Source: JANMJD01 sp963828405 | GTDB taxonomy: Bacteria; Actinomycetota; Acidimicrobiia; Acidimicrobiales; Ilumatobacteraceae | Assembly: GCA_963828405.1 (NCBI GenBank) | Contig: CAWHEG010000026.1 | Location: forward strand, 9,329 to 73,328 | Direction: 5' to 3' | DNA length: 64,000 bases | Notes under the pieces: generated by a model | Database searches by the model: none | What the model was told of the DNA's origin: nothing | The model's input: only the letters and a program-made list of their open reading frames with translations | Shown: piece by piece, positions 33,823 through 41,742 of the stretch | Position numbering within the stretch: the stretch's first letter is position 1 | Layout: each line of letters begins with the position of its first letter | Program-made: the position numbers and the translations under genes

Positions 33823-35357
33823 CCACGTGGAGCCACGACCTGTTCTGGTGGCGCAACGCCGACGGTTGGCACACCGTCGTGGCGCTGTGGGGCGGATGGC
33901 TCCGCCCGGGCATCGCGCCGGTCGCCGTCGACTGCCGGGTGCGCGACGCCGCCGGCGTGGTGGTCGACGCCTGGCGACAGACCCTCGACCCGCGCTGGGG
34001 TGCGATCATCCGCTCCGACGACCATCCGGCCGAACTCGAGGGGGCCGGGATCCTCGACGGGGTGCTCGAGGTGGTCGTCGACGGCGACTGCCTTGCCGGC
34101 GTGCCGCCGACGAGCCGAGGATCGTTGTACGGGCTCGTCGACTGGTACCACGACGACGGGTCGCTGGCCGGCCTGCACAGCGATCACGTGCCGGGGGATC
34201 ACCGGTCGATCGAGTTGACCGAGATCGTCGTCGAGGCCGACGACGTGGCGACGGCGAGCCTGGTGACCACGGCCGGACCGAAGGGGATCGCCCCCGGGGG
34301 CCTCGGCATCACCGTGACGAACGTCCTCGGCGAGACACGCCACGGGTGCGACCCGGCCTCCGTCGCGCCGTGGGGTGTGCATCACCTCCGGCTCGCCGAG
34401 ATCGTCCAGGGCCTCGACGGGTTCGCCGACGGGCAGCCACTGACCGTCTCGGGTGTCTGGGAGCTCGGTGGCCACTTCGTCCGCCCCTACGTGGTCACCG
34501 AGTCGACGGGGTTCAGCGCGTACCACGGCGGGAACCGCTACCCGAGGATGCGGGCGATGCCCTCGGTGGCGCACCGGATCCATGGTCGAGGCGACCTCAA
34601 CCCGATCGCCGTCGTCCACGGCAACGGCGTCACCACGACGTTCGACCTGTTCAACACCCACGGGAGCGTCGAGTCCGCCCCCTGGGTGGACGTGCGGGTG
34701 TACGACGATCGGGGCCGCCTGGTCCACGAGCGGCTCCGCTGGCGGCGCGCCGAGCGGGACCGCATCGCCCGCGGCGCGATCGGCGAGTTCCTCGACGATC
34801 CGTCGCGACCGTTCGTCGGTCATCTCGTGCTGTCGTTCGCCGACGACGGCCAGGCCGAGTTCCCCCTTCGCCTCCAGGCGTTGTTCCGCTACGTCGGCCC
34901 GGTGAACCACGCCCGCACGATGGTGTGGAGCGACGACTGGAACTCGCCCGTCCGCCGGCATCAGCTGGGCGACACGCGGATGTGCGCCTACACCAGGGCC
35001 TGGCTCGGCCCGCGACGTGTCACCTCGCTGCTGTTCTCCAACGCCGGCATCCCCGGCGTGCGCGGGGTCTACGACCTCACGGCCACGTTCCGACTCGTCG
35101 CCACCTCCGCACAGGGGGAGGTGCTCGCCGAGGTCGACGGCGAGATCGGCCCGCACGCCACCGTGGAGCTGGACATGGCAGCGCTGTGCGCCGGGTCCGG
35201 CGGCAACGACCTCGCCCTGGTCGAGGTCACCACCAACTTCGACCTGGCGATGATCCAGATCACCCGGGACAGGCGCAGCGGGGCGATCGGTGTCGAGCAC
35301 CTGTTGGCCGGCCGGTCGATCGTCGACGGTTCGACCTACGTCATGGCGGGTTCGTGA
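33819..35357 (+). CDS. Unknown 512-residue protein between B2 and PRMT-like genes
   Basis: 512 residues from ATG 33819 (frame open back into B2). Mostly beta-rich sequence with repeated acidic, Trp-containing stretches (WSHDLFWWRNADGWH; LFNTHGSVESAPWVDVRVYDDRGRLV; TMVWSDDWNSPVRRHQLGDTRM). No signal peptide, membrane segment or catalytic motif that I recognise. Ends FDLAMIQITRDRRSGAIGVEHLLAG. Position suggests involvement in the same pathway as B2 and the methyltransferase. The stop overlaps a GTG start of the next gene (GTGA). Confidence 0.5.
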   Translation: MTTWSHDLFWWRNADGWHTVVALWGGWLRPGIAPVAVDCRVRDAAGVVVDAWRQTLDPRWGAIIRSDDHPAELEGAGILDGVLEVVVDGDCLAGVPPTSRGSLYGLVDWYHDDGSLAGLHSDHVPGDHRSIELTEIVVEADDVATASLVTTAGPKGIAPGGLGITVTNVLGETRHGCDPASVAPWGVHHLRLAEIVQGLDGFADGQPLTVSGVWELGGHFVRPYVVTESTGFSAYHGGNRYPRMRAMPSVAHRIHGRGDLNPIAVVHGNGVTTTFDLFNTHGSVESAPWVDVRVYDDRGRLVHERLRWRRAERDRIARGAIGEFLDDPSRPFVGHLVLSFADDGQAEFPLRLQALFRYVGPVNHARTMVWSDDWNSPVRRHQLGDTRMCAYTRAWLGPRRVTSLLFSNAGIPGVRGVYDLTATFRLVATSAQGEVLAEVDGEIGPHATVELDMAALCAGSGGNDLALVEVTTNFDLAMIQITRDRRSGAIGVEHLLAGRSIVDGSTYVMAGS

Positions 35358-36493
35358 CGATGTCCGCCCAGGAGCTGCGCGAGCACGTCAAGTACCTCAC
35401 CGACGCCCCCAAGCTCGCCGCCTACCGGGAGGCGCTGCGCAGGGTGATGCCGTCCGACGCGGTGGTCGTCGATCTCGGCTGCGGCACCGGCCTGCTCGGG
35501 TTGATCGCCTGCCAGCTCGGGGCGCGCAAGGTCTACGCGATGGACGGCGGGGCGATCATCGCCGTGGCCGCCGAGGTTGCCGCTGCAGCCGGATTCGCCG
35601 ACCGCATCGAGCACATCGAGGCGATGTCGGTCGACGTCACCCTGCCCGAGCCGGCCGACGTGGTCGTCGCCGATCAGATCGGCGGTCTGGCCTACGAGGC
35701 GGGTGTGCTCGAGTACTACGACGACGCCCGGAGGTTCCTCAAGCCCGGCGGCGTGATGATCCCCGAGTCGTTCGAGTTGCGGCTCGCCGCGGTCGACTCC
35801 GAACGCGAGTGGCGGGCCGCCGGCGCCTGGGGACGCGGCGACCTCGGCTTCGGCCCGGCGTTCTCCCCGGTGGCCCGGCATGCGGCCAACACGGCGTTCA
35901 ACGTCCACTGCACCGCCGATGAGCTGCTCAGCGATGCCGCGAACGTTCGCCGTGGTGTCGTCGAGCGGGAACCGCCCATTCGCCGGGCAGGTCACGGTGG
36001 TGGTTCGCCGTGCCGGCACGTTCCACGGTCTGCTCGGCACGTTCGTCGCCCGGATGGCTCCCGGCGTGGCGATGACCAACGATCCGGCCGAACCCGGCGC
36101 GATGGAACACCGCTGGCAGACGCTGCTCCCGGTGGCCGAGCCGGTCGGGGTGCGCCCCGGCGATGTCGTGGAGGCCTCGGTGTCGGTGTGGCCGGCGAGC
36201 TACTTCGCCCGCTGGGTCGTGACGGTGCGGCGTGACGGTGACGCCCTGCAGACGGAGCGTCACTCGACCTTCGAAGGCCAGTTCATCTCGCTAAGCGCAA
36301 CCTGCTGGCGCACTCACCGACGATGCCGCTGCCGACGGCGAGGATCGACGACGCCGCCCACGCGCTCGAGCTGGTGCGCGGCGGGATGAGCGTCGACGTG
36401 CTCGCCGAGGCGCTCGTCGCCGCCGGGCGCTTCGAGCACCGGGCGGCGGCGAAGCGCTTCGCCACCAAGCTGGCCCGGGTGCTCGAGATCTGA
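35354..36493 (+). CDS. PRMT-like class I SAM methyltransferase, frameshifted
   Basis: Starts at GTG 35354 (GTGA overlap) or ATG 35360. Motif I VVVDLGCGTGLLGLIACQLGARKVYAMDGG and the post-I VVADQIGGLAYEAGVLEYYDDARRFLKPGG follow the arginine-methyltransferase layout, but the double-Glu loop is altered. Two indels break it: near 35940-35990 (one extra base) and near 36291-36293 (one missing base, after which the frame reads KRNLLAHSPTMPLPTARIDD). A C-terminal helical tail (ELVRGGMSVDVLAEALVAAG) resembles a small winged-helix; this is a weak guess. Target unknown, possibly the peptide product. Confidence 0.55.
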
Positions 36494-36502
36494 CGGCAGC
36501 GG

Positions 36503-37622
36503 CTACGGGCGGCGTCGCCGCGGCCGCATCTCCGAGAGGATGTAGCGCAACTGGCCGGCGCCGCCCCGCCCGTGCGCCTGGCGGTACTCGTCGCTCGGGA
36601 AGGCGGCCTCCCAGCTGCGACGCAGCCGTTGCGGGCCGACCAGGCGCTCGACCACGCTGATCGCCCCCGGGGTGCGCAGGATGCGGTCGTAGGCCTGCAC
36701 CGCCGCCGGCACCCTCCGGTCGCTGGGCGGTTCGTCGAGCCAGTCGCGCACGACGAGGTCGGCCCACGAGGCCGGGGTCGTGCAGCGCCAGGCGCTGGGC
36801 GAGGCGCAGCGCTTCGGCGTAGTCCTCGGCGAAGTGGACCCTGGCGCGCAGCAGGTCGGTCAGCGTCGAGAGCCGGGCGAGGGACTGGGGGCCGGTCTTG
36901 CCCGTGCTCAGGTGGAGCATCGCGTGGAGGATCAGCACCGGGGTGCTCGGGGCGAGGTAGGGGCGGCCCGAGATCGTCACGGTCTGGGCGTCGCCGAACA
37001 ACGGTGCCGTCGGGATCCGGTAGCGGGCGATGGTGCCCTCGACGTAGCGGTGCACGTCGAGCTCGACGTCGCGCTCGTGCACGATCGTGTGGCAGCGGTA
37101 GTGCGCGGCGGTGACCGGGCCTTGCTGGGGTTGCTCGGAGATGATCCGCCCGGCGGCGCGCAGCAGGTCGAGGGCGGTGAGGTACTGATCGGGGTGGACG
37201 ACCACGTCGACGTCGCCGGTCGAGCGCTGTGCCGGGTGGTCGTAGAGCACGCGCGAGGTGGCCAGGCCCTTGACCAGGCGCCAGGTGATCCCGGCCCCGT
37301 CGAAGGTGTCGGCGAGGTCGAGCAGCACGCCCTCGATGAACAGATCGCCCATCGTCGAGTCGCGTTGCAGGGCGGCGGCCTCGTCGGACTGAGCGGTTGT
37401 CGCCGGAATGCCGGCGGCGAGCGCCTCGCTGAACACGGTGGTCACCCGTTCCGACCCGATGAACGTGCACAGCTCGCGCCAAGCCGCGTCGTCGAGTGGC
37501 CGGTCGATGGGCGGCGGCGTGCCCGGCGAACGGAGGTCGTGGGTGACGACCCAACGAACCAGCGAGGTCAACACCGGGTCGGAGAGCTCCTTGCGGTAGG
37601 CGGCGGGGAGCACGCCTGACAT
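36503..37622 (-). CDS. NTP_transf_5-type nucleotidyltransferase, frameshifted
   Basis: Begins MSGVLPAAYRKELSDPVL at 37622. The core ITWRLVKGLATSRVLYDHPAQRSTGDVDVVVHPDQ carries the G-S-x-DxD metal motif (STGDVDVVV) of the putative nucleotidyltransferase family that commonly accompanies lasso-peptide and other PqqD-containing loci. The last part (VRDWLDEPPSDRRV..) is in another frame; the break is at GGGG 36774-36777, where three Gs would give HDPASWADLVVRDW. Convergent with the PRMT-like gene, 9 bp apart. Reaction and substrate unknown. Confidence 0.65.
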
Positions 37623-37714
37623 CTTGGCGGAGTGGCGAGGCGGATGGCGCGCGCTCCGCCGCGAACGTCGTGACCGGGTTGGCCTACACGGGGCAGCCCG
37701 GTGACCGTTGCTCC

Positions 37715-37740
37715 ATGAGTAGGAACATGAGTAGCATGCT
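37715..37740 (+). promoter_or_regulatory. Direct repeats before MazEF pair
   Basis: ATGAGTAG occurs at 37715-37722 and again at 37727-37734, 12 bp apart, followed by the palindrome AGCATGCT (37733-37740), just upstream of the antitoxin ATG at 37744. Compact repeats at this place are typical binding sites of the toxin-antitoxin complex. Inference from position. Confidence 0.4.
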
Positions 37741-37743
37741 GGT

Positions 37744-37962
37744 ATGAAGGTGAGCGTCAGTCTTCCCGACGAGGACATCGACTTCCTCGACGCGTACGCG
37801 CGGATCAACGGTTTCGCCTCGCGTTCCGCCGTGCTCCACAAGGCGGTGCGGCTGCTCCGTTCTGGGGAGCTCAGCGCCGCCTACGAAGACGCCTGGGCCT
37901 CGTGGTCGACCGGGGACGACGGCACCCTGTGGGAGTCGACCGCCGGTGACGGGCTCGGCTGA
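37744..37962 (+). CDS. Ribbon-helix-helix antitoxin (MazE-like)
   Basis: 72 residues. N-terminal MKVSVSLPDEDIDFLDAYARINGFASRSAVLHKAVRLL is a ribbon-helix-helix DNA-binding domain as in MazE partners of actinobacteria; an acidic tail follows (DAWASWSTGDDGTLWE) that should cover the toxin. Stop overlaps the toxin ATG (TGATG). Embedded between biosynthetic genes, probably to stabilise the locus. Confidence 0.85.
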   Translation: MKVSVSLPDEDIDFLDAYARINGFASRSAVLHKAVRLLRSGELSAAYEDAWASWSTGDDGTLWESTAGDGLG

Positions 37963-38309
37963 TGCGCCGCGGCGACATCCACCTCGTCGATCTCGCACCG
38001 GTGCGCGGCGCCGAATCGAACAAGCGCCGGCCGGCTGTCATCGTCAGTAACGACGGAGCCAACAGCACGGCGACACGCCTCGGGCGCGGTGTCATCACCG
38101 TGGTGCCGGTCACCTCGAACACCGCTCGCATCCACCCCTTCCAGGTCCTGCTCCCAGCCGTGGAAACGGGCCTGACGACGGACTCGAAGGCGCAGGCCGA
38201 ACAGTCCCGGTCGGTGGCCGTCGAACGCATCGGGGCTCGTGTCGGTGCCGTGCCCGTTGATCTCCTCGGTGAGCTCGACGAGGCGCTTCGTCTCCACCTC
38301 GCGCTCTGA
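37962..38309 (+). CDS. mazF: MazF/PemK-family endoribonuclease toxin
   Basis: 115 residues. MRRGDIHLVDLAPVRGAESNKRRPAVIVSND is the canonical MazF start; the VVPVTSNTARIHPFQVLLP region and AEQSRSVAVERIG follow. MazF toxins cleave mRNA or rRNA at short sequence motifs. Overlaps the antitoxin gene. Confidence 0.92.
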   Translation: MRRGDIHLVDLAPVRGAESNKRRPAVIVSNDGANSTATRLGRGVITVVPVTSNTARIHPFQVLLPAVETGLTTDSKAQAEQSRSVAVERIGARVGAVPVDLLGELDEALRLHLAL

Positions 38310-38460
38310 TCGCCGGTCGTCGCGGCCGGCTTGATCGGTTGCGGAGGTGTCGATGCGGCGATGGTGCGTGTGGACCACCGCGCCGGATCGTGCGCCCTCC
38401 TACAGTGGTGTTCCTCAGGTCGCGATCCGCGTCCACGTCGGAGCTGGTGCCCGAAGGTTC

Positions 38461-39411
38461 ATGCCGTCATCCCGTTACTTCGTCCATGGGCTGGTGATCG
38501 ACAGCCCCGTCGCGATCCACGCCGCGCCGGCGGGGAGCGACGCCATCGTCGACGTGACCATCAGGGGCGCCGCCGGGCCATTCGATTCGAGCGATGGGCC
38601 CGTGGAGGTGCTGCTCGAGACGCGGGACGATGACGGGTCGGTGTGGGTGGAGATCCATCGGCGCCAAGGTCACCACGTCATGACCTACCCGGGAATCGCC
38701 GAGTTCTACATCTCGCCGTCGTTGGACGAGTTGACCTTCTGGTGGGCCGACGAGTCCCAGGCCGACACGGGAACGCTGTTGCTGGAGGGTTCGGTGCTCG
38801 CCGTACTCGTGGCCCTCCGGGGCGCGTGCGTCCTGCACGCCAGTGCTGTCGAACTTCCCGACGGACGTGCGCTGGCCGTCGTCGGGCCGTCGGGCGCCGG
38901 GAAGTCGACGATGGCGACGATGCTGGCGATCGCCGGGTGTCCGCTGGTCGCCGACGACGTTCTGGCCGTGGATCTGGGACCGGGCGCCCGACCCCTCGTC
39001 GCGAGCGGGATCCAGGCGGCCCGACTGAGGGAGTCCGCCTGGGGGTTGGCGGCCTGGTTCGAGGGAGCTTCCGCCGAGATGTCCACCGACGATCGCCTGG
39101 TGGTGTCGACCGGGAGTCGACCAGCAGGCACTTATGAGCTGGCGGAGATCTGGGTACCACAACCCGATCGAACTGCGGAGACCTTGGCGCGGACCCGGCT
39201 CGACCAGGTCGCGGCATTCAAGGAACTGATGCCGAACCTGCGAGTCCCATTGCAGGAACGTGCATACGACGCGAAGACATTCGCAGAGGTTGTGGAACTC
39301 GTCGCCAGAGTTCCCGTGTCGACGGTCAGCGTGCCGTGGGGACCACCGTGGTGCCGCGAGGCCCTCGCCAACCTGGGCGATGAAGTGCGAATGATCTGCG
39401 CTGGCGTTTGA
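38461..39411 (+). CDS. HprK-like kinase (lasso-peptide-associated type)
   Basis: 316 residues from ATG 38461; longer starts at 38347/38353 exist but the family opening YFVHGLVIDSPV lies directly after this ATG. HASAVEL (126-132), Walker A GPSGAGKST (142-150) and LVADDVLAV (162-170) follow the HPr kinase/phosphorylase C-terminal fold. Relatives in lasso clusters phosphorylate a Ser/Thr of the precursor. It converges on the precursor gene with 22 bp between stops, unlike the usual same-strand order. Ser16 and Thr17 of the predicted core are candidate sites; not proven. Confidence 0.75.
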   Translation: MPSSRYFVHGLVIDSPVAIHAAPAGSDAIVDVTIRGAAGPFDSSDGPVEVLLETRDDDGSVWVEIHRRQGHHVMTYPGIAEFYISPSLDELTFWWADESQADTGTLLLEGSVLAVLVALRGACVLHASAVELPDGRALAVVGPSGAGKSTMATMLAIAGCPLVADDVLAVDLGPGARPLVASGIQAARLRESAWGLAAWFEGASAEMSTDDRLVVSTGSRPAGTYELAEIWVPQPDRTAETLARTRLDQVAAFKELMPNLRVPLQERAYDAKTFAEVVELVARVPVSTVSVPWGPPWCREALANLGDEVRMICAGV

Positions 39412-39433
39412 GATCAACCGTGGTTGGTCACGT

Positions 39434-39571
39434 TCAGAGGGTCGAGTTATTCATGGCCATGTCTGTGTCGCCCATGGTTCCGATTCCGCCAAGTGTCATG
39501 TCGGCGATCGAGCCGAGATCTTGGATCGAAGGCGGCTCATATGGAGGCCGTTGAGAGTTGGTTTCCGTCAC
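39434..39571 (-). CDS. Lasso peptide precursor (putative)
   Basis: 45 residues from GTG 39571, with a good ribosome site GGGAGGTG at 39585-39578. Leader residues 11-26 (YEPPSIQDLGSIADMT) fit the conserved Y-x2-P-x-L/I-x3-G-x5-T leader pattern read by B1. Thr26 is the penultimate leader residue. The core after Leu27 is GGIGTMGDTDMAMNNSTL (18 residues): Gly1 plus Asp8 would close an 8-residue macrolactam, leaving a 10-residue tail. The gene's first 35 bases overlap the cyclase end. Too short for many gene callers. Product and activity unknown; the core is inferred, not shown. Confidence 0.8.
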   Translation of the reverse strand: MTETNSQRPPYEPPSIQDLGSIADMTLGGIGTMGDTDMAMNNSTL

Positions 39572-41315
39572 GTTGTTCACCTCCCTTTGGGGAGTATCGC
39601 ACGGGTGTCCATTGGGCAGCACGGCGCGCAGCAACAGCCAGTGGGACCAGGTCGGTCACGACGTCGGGGGACTGCCTGACGGTGATGTCGAGGATCGCGG
39701 GATTGATGAGATCGGCAATCGACTCGGGGATTGGGCCTAGGTCAATCGGGACCGAGGCCGAGTCCGACGATTCCCCGCCGTCTTTCGAGACTCGATGAAG
39801 GTGGGTCGAAGGGACAAGGCCGTCGAACGCCCCTCGCAGGAGCTTCTTTGGGGGCCAGGCCAGATCCAGTGGATGCGAGCTGAACGCCAGCTCGATCGCC
39901 TCGCGTGAGTGGAAGGGCAACGACCTCCGCAAGAAACTCTCGGAACAGATCTCCCAGCTCTGCAGCAGCCATGCCGTGGATTGGGTCAGCTGCTGGATGA
40001 GATAGCCGCGGGGATGATCGAGCCGGCGAGCCCGGCTCAACGCCTCGCTCACGAACGTGTGGTATTCGTCCTGCAAGTCCTGGCGGATCCAGGTCGGGAG
40101 CTGTCGGCCGAACGCGAGACGCCGACTGTGGGGCAAGATGACCTGCTTCGACCAGCTTCTCACGGTCTGGATGCGGTGGAGTACGCCTGGTTTGGTGATC
40201 GTGCGGACGAGATCGCGAAACGCCAACGATGGCGCCCAAGCCATGTAGAGGTTGTTCCAGCCCCCGAACAACTCGTCGGCGTTCTCGCCGCCGGTCATCG
40301 TCGCAGCCTGCTGCGTGAGACCGCGACGCGCTCCGAGGATCAGCGTCGGGTTCATCATCGGTGTGCGCACCGCCGGGGACGAACGAAGGACGTCGACCCA
40401 GCTGTGTTCGTTGAGGTAATGCGGTACGTGTCCATCGACGGGAACCTGCTCCAGGAAGCTGTCGATGTAATGACTCGTTGACCCGCGCTCGGAGAAGCTC
40501 TGATCCGGAAGAACACTCACGGTCTCGACCTGGCGCCCGAGAAGTTGCTTGGCCAACGCCACGATGACGCTCGAATCGACCCCGCCACTGAACGTGGCGA
40601 TGTTGGGCGACTTGGTGCTGAGGTCCCGATCCAGACTGCTGATCACGATGTCGCGCAGGGTCCGGGCGCGCTCGCCGGTGGTGCACGGCTTGCTGGCGGC
40701 CTCGATCTGGGCAGGATCCCAGTAGCTCATAGGCGCATCCGTCGAACCGAGCCGTAGTTCCAGGGAATGGGCCGGAGGCACGACCGACACGCCAGCCAGC
40801 GGCGTCCGGTTCCACGGGAATACCGAGCCCGTCCACGAAGTGATCATGGTGAGCTCGTCGATCGGGAGTTCCTCGTCAAGCACGTCCTCGAAGAGGCGCA
40901 GGCGGGTGGCCGCCATGACGAAGTCGCTCCTGCGGTGCGTGAACCAGTGGCTGATGCCGGCGCACGAACGCACGAGCTGCACGGTGTCGCCGTCGACGTG
41001 GGCAAAGGTGAAGTCGCCGGGGAGCTGGGCGATGGTCGAGGTCCGCTCGGTGAGCTTGACCACCCGGTCGGGTGCGTCGTCGCCGTACGCCTCCTCCATC
41101 CGGTCGCGTCCTTCGACGAAGGCCAGGCCGTGGCGGATGTACTGGTCGGAATCCGGTTCCGAACCGGGCAGCGGGAACGTCCCGACGACCCAGTGGGGTT
41201 CGCGCGTCCACACTGCCCCGCCCATCTCGCGCAGGCGGCGCTCGACGCCGGCTCGTGCGTTCGGGTTGCGGCTCCCGAACACCACGACCTGGGCGACCGG
41301 TCGTTCCCAGGTCAC
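39537..41315 (-). CDS. Lasso peptide cyclase (asparagine synthetase-like, C protein)
   Basis: 592 residues from GTG 41315 overlapping the B1 stop (GTGA). The ATP-pyrophosphatase loop SGGVDSS is at 243-249, with TGGENADELFGGW and a C-terminal SFLRRSLPFHSREAIELAF as in lasso C proteins. The N-terminal half is an amidotransferase-like domain lacking the catalytic Cys2 of true glutamine-dependent synthetases. It should adenylate the Asp8 side chain of the core and close the macrolactam with Gly1. Directly followed by, and overlapping, the precursor gene. Somewhat lower GC than neighbours. Confidence 0.88.
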   Translation of the reverse strand: MTWERPVAQVVVFGSRNPNARAGVERRLREMGGAVWTREPHWVVGTFPLPGSEPDSDQYIRHGLAFVEGRDRMEEAYGDDAPDRVVKLTERTSTIAQLPGDFTFAHVDGDTVQLVRSCAGISHWFTHRRSDFVMAATRLRLFEDVLDEELPIDELTMITSWTGSVFPWNRTPLAGVSVVPPAHSLELRLGSTDAPMSYWDPAQIEAASKPCTTGERARTLRDIVISSLDRDLSTKSPNIATFSGGVDSSVIVALAKQLLGRQVETVSVLPDQSFSERGSTSHYIDSFLEQVPVDGHVPHYLNEHSWVDVLRSSPAVRTPMMNPTLILGARRGLTQQAATMTGGENADELFGGWNNLYMAWAPSLAFRDLVRTITKPGVLHRIQTVRSWSKQVILPHSRRLAFGRQLPTWIRQDLQDEYHTFVSEALSRARRLDHPRGYLIQQLTQSTAWLLQSWEICSESFLRRSLPFHSREAIELAFSSHPLDLAWPPKKLLRGAFDGLVPSTHLHRVSKDGGESSDSASVPIDLGPIPESIADLINPAILDITVRQSPDVVTDLVPLAVAARRAAQWTPVRYSPKGGEQRDGNQLSTASI

Positions 41316-41569
41316 TCGATCAACGCACCCATCGTGCGCAGGGCGTCGAGGAAGGCCCGCACGTCGGCCGTCGCCGTCTCATCGTCGACGTCGAACGCGC
41401 CGGTCAGCGCGTTGACCAGGTCGTCTTCGGTGGCCGCCTGGTCGTCGCCGAGCATCTCCCACAGCAGGGTGCCCGACGGGTTGACCTGGAAGTAGCGGGA
41501 CACGCCGAGATTGAGCACGAGGAGCTCGTCGTTCACGCGGCGGTAGACGACATCGGGTGACAACCTCAT
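41312..41569 (-). CDS. PqqD-like RiPP recognition protein (lasso B1)
   Basis: 85 residues from ATG 41569. It is a stand-alone RRE: MRLSPDVVYRRVNDELLVLNLGVSRYFQVNPSGTLLWEML then a helical C-terminal half. B1 binds the leader peptide and presents it to B2 and C. Upstream of the cyclase with a GTGA overlap; 173 bp from the divergent sigma factor gene. The longer reading to 41764 would antisense the sigma gene start and is not used. Confidence 0.88.
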   Translation of the reverse strand: MRLSPDVVYRRVNDELLVLNLGVSRYFQVNPSGTLLWEMLGDDQAATEDDLVNALTGAFDVDDETATADVRAFLDALRTMGALIE

Positions 41570-41742
41570 CTCGCGCCTCTCAGTCTCTCGCCTGGCGCCC
41601 ATACGTGGCATGAGCATCACACAGCGTACCTGCATAGTCGCCGACGGGTCGAGTAGGCCGGGCTCCCCATCTTCGACCGCACGCGGGGCGATCCCGCCAT
41701 CGGGCAACGACGTCCTAACGTTCGTGACGTGGCGGGTGATTG
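41570..41742. promoter_or_regulatory. Divergent promoter region between lasso B1-C-A operon and ECF sigma gene
   Basis: A 173-bp region with starts on both sides (ATG 41569 minus, ATG 41743 plus). It contains no open frame of its own. Both transcription units must start here, making the sigma factor a candidate regulator of the operon. I could not assign -35/-10 boxes with confidence. Confidence 0.4.

Noticed and set aside
32907..35300. A 797-codon minus-strand frame opposite B2 and the 512-residue gene
   Set aside because: Codon-position composition fits an antisense shadow; no motif found.
32477..36235. A 1252-codon plus-strand open frame spanning 32.5-36.2 kb
   Set aside because: It changes meaning several times: true coding only in parts (GT-C middle, B2 start, methyltransferase), with the rest a shadow of the neighbouring frame. 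Frameshifts create it.
39411..39434. Terminator between kinase and precursor genes
   Set aside because: CAACC-GT-GGTTG is only a 5-bp stem with a 2-base loop; too weak to call.
39434..39634. Longer 66-residue reading of the precursor (to 39634)
   Set aside because: The extra 21 residues lie inside the cyclase coding region and before the ribosome site; the GTG at 39571 fits the site spacing and the leader length of lasso precursors.
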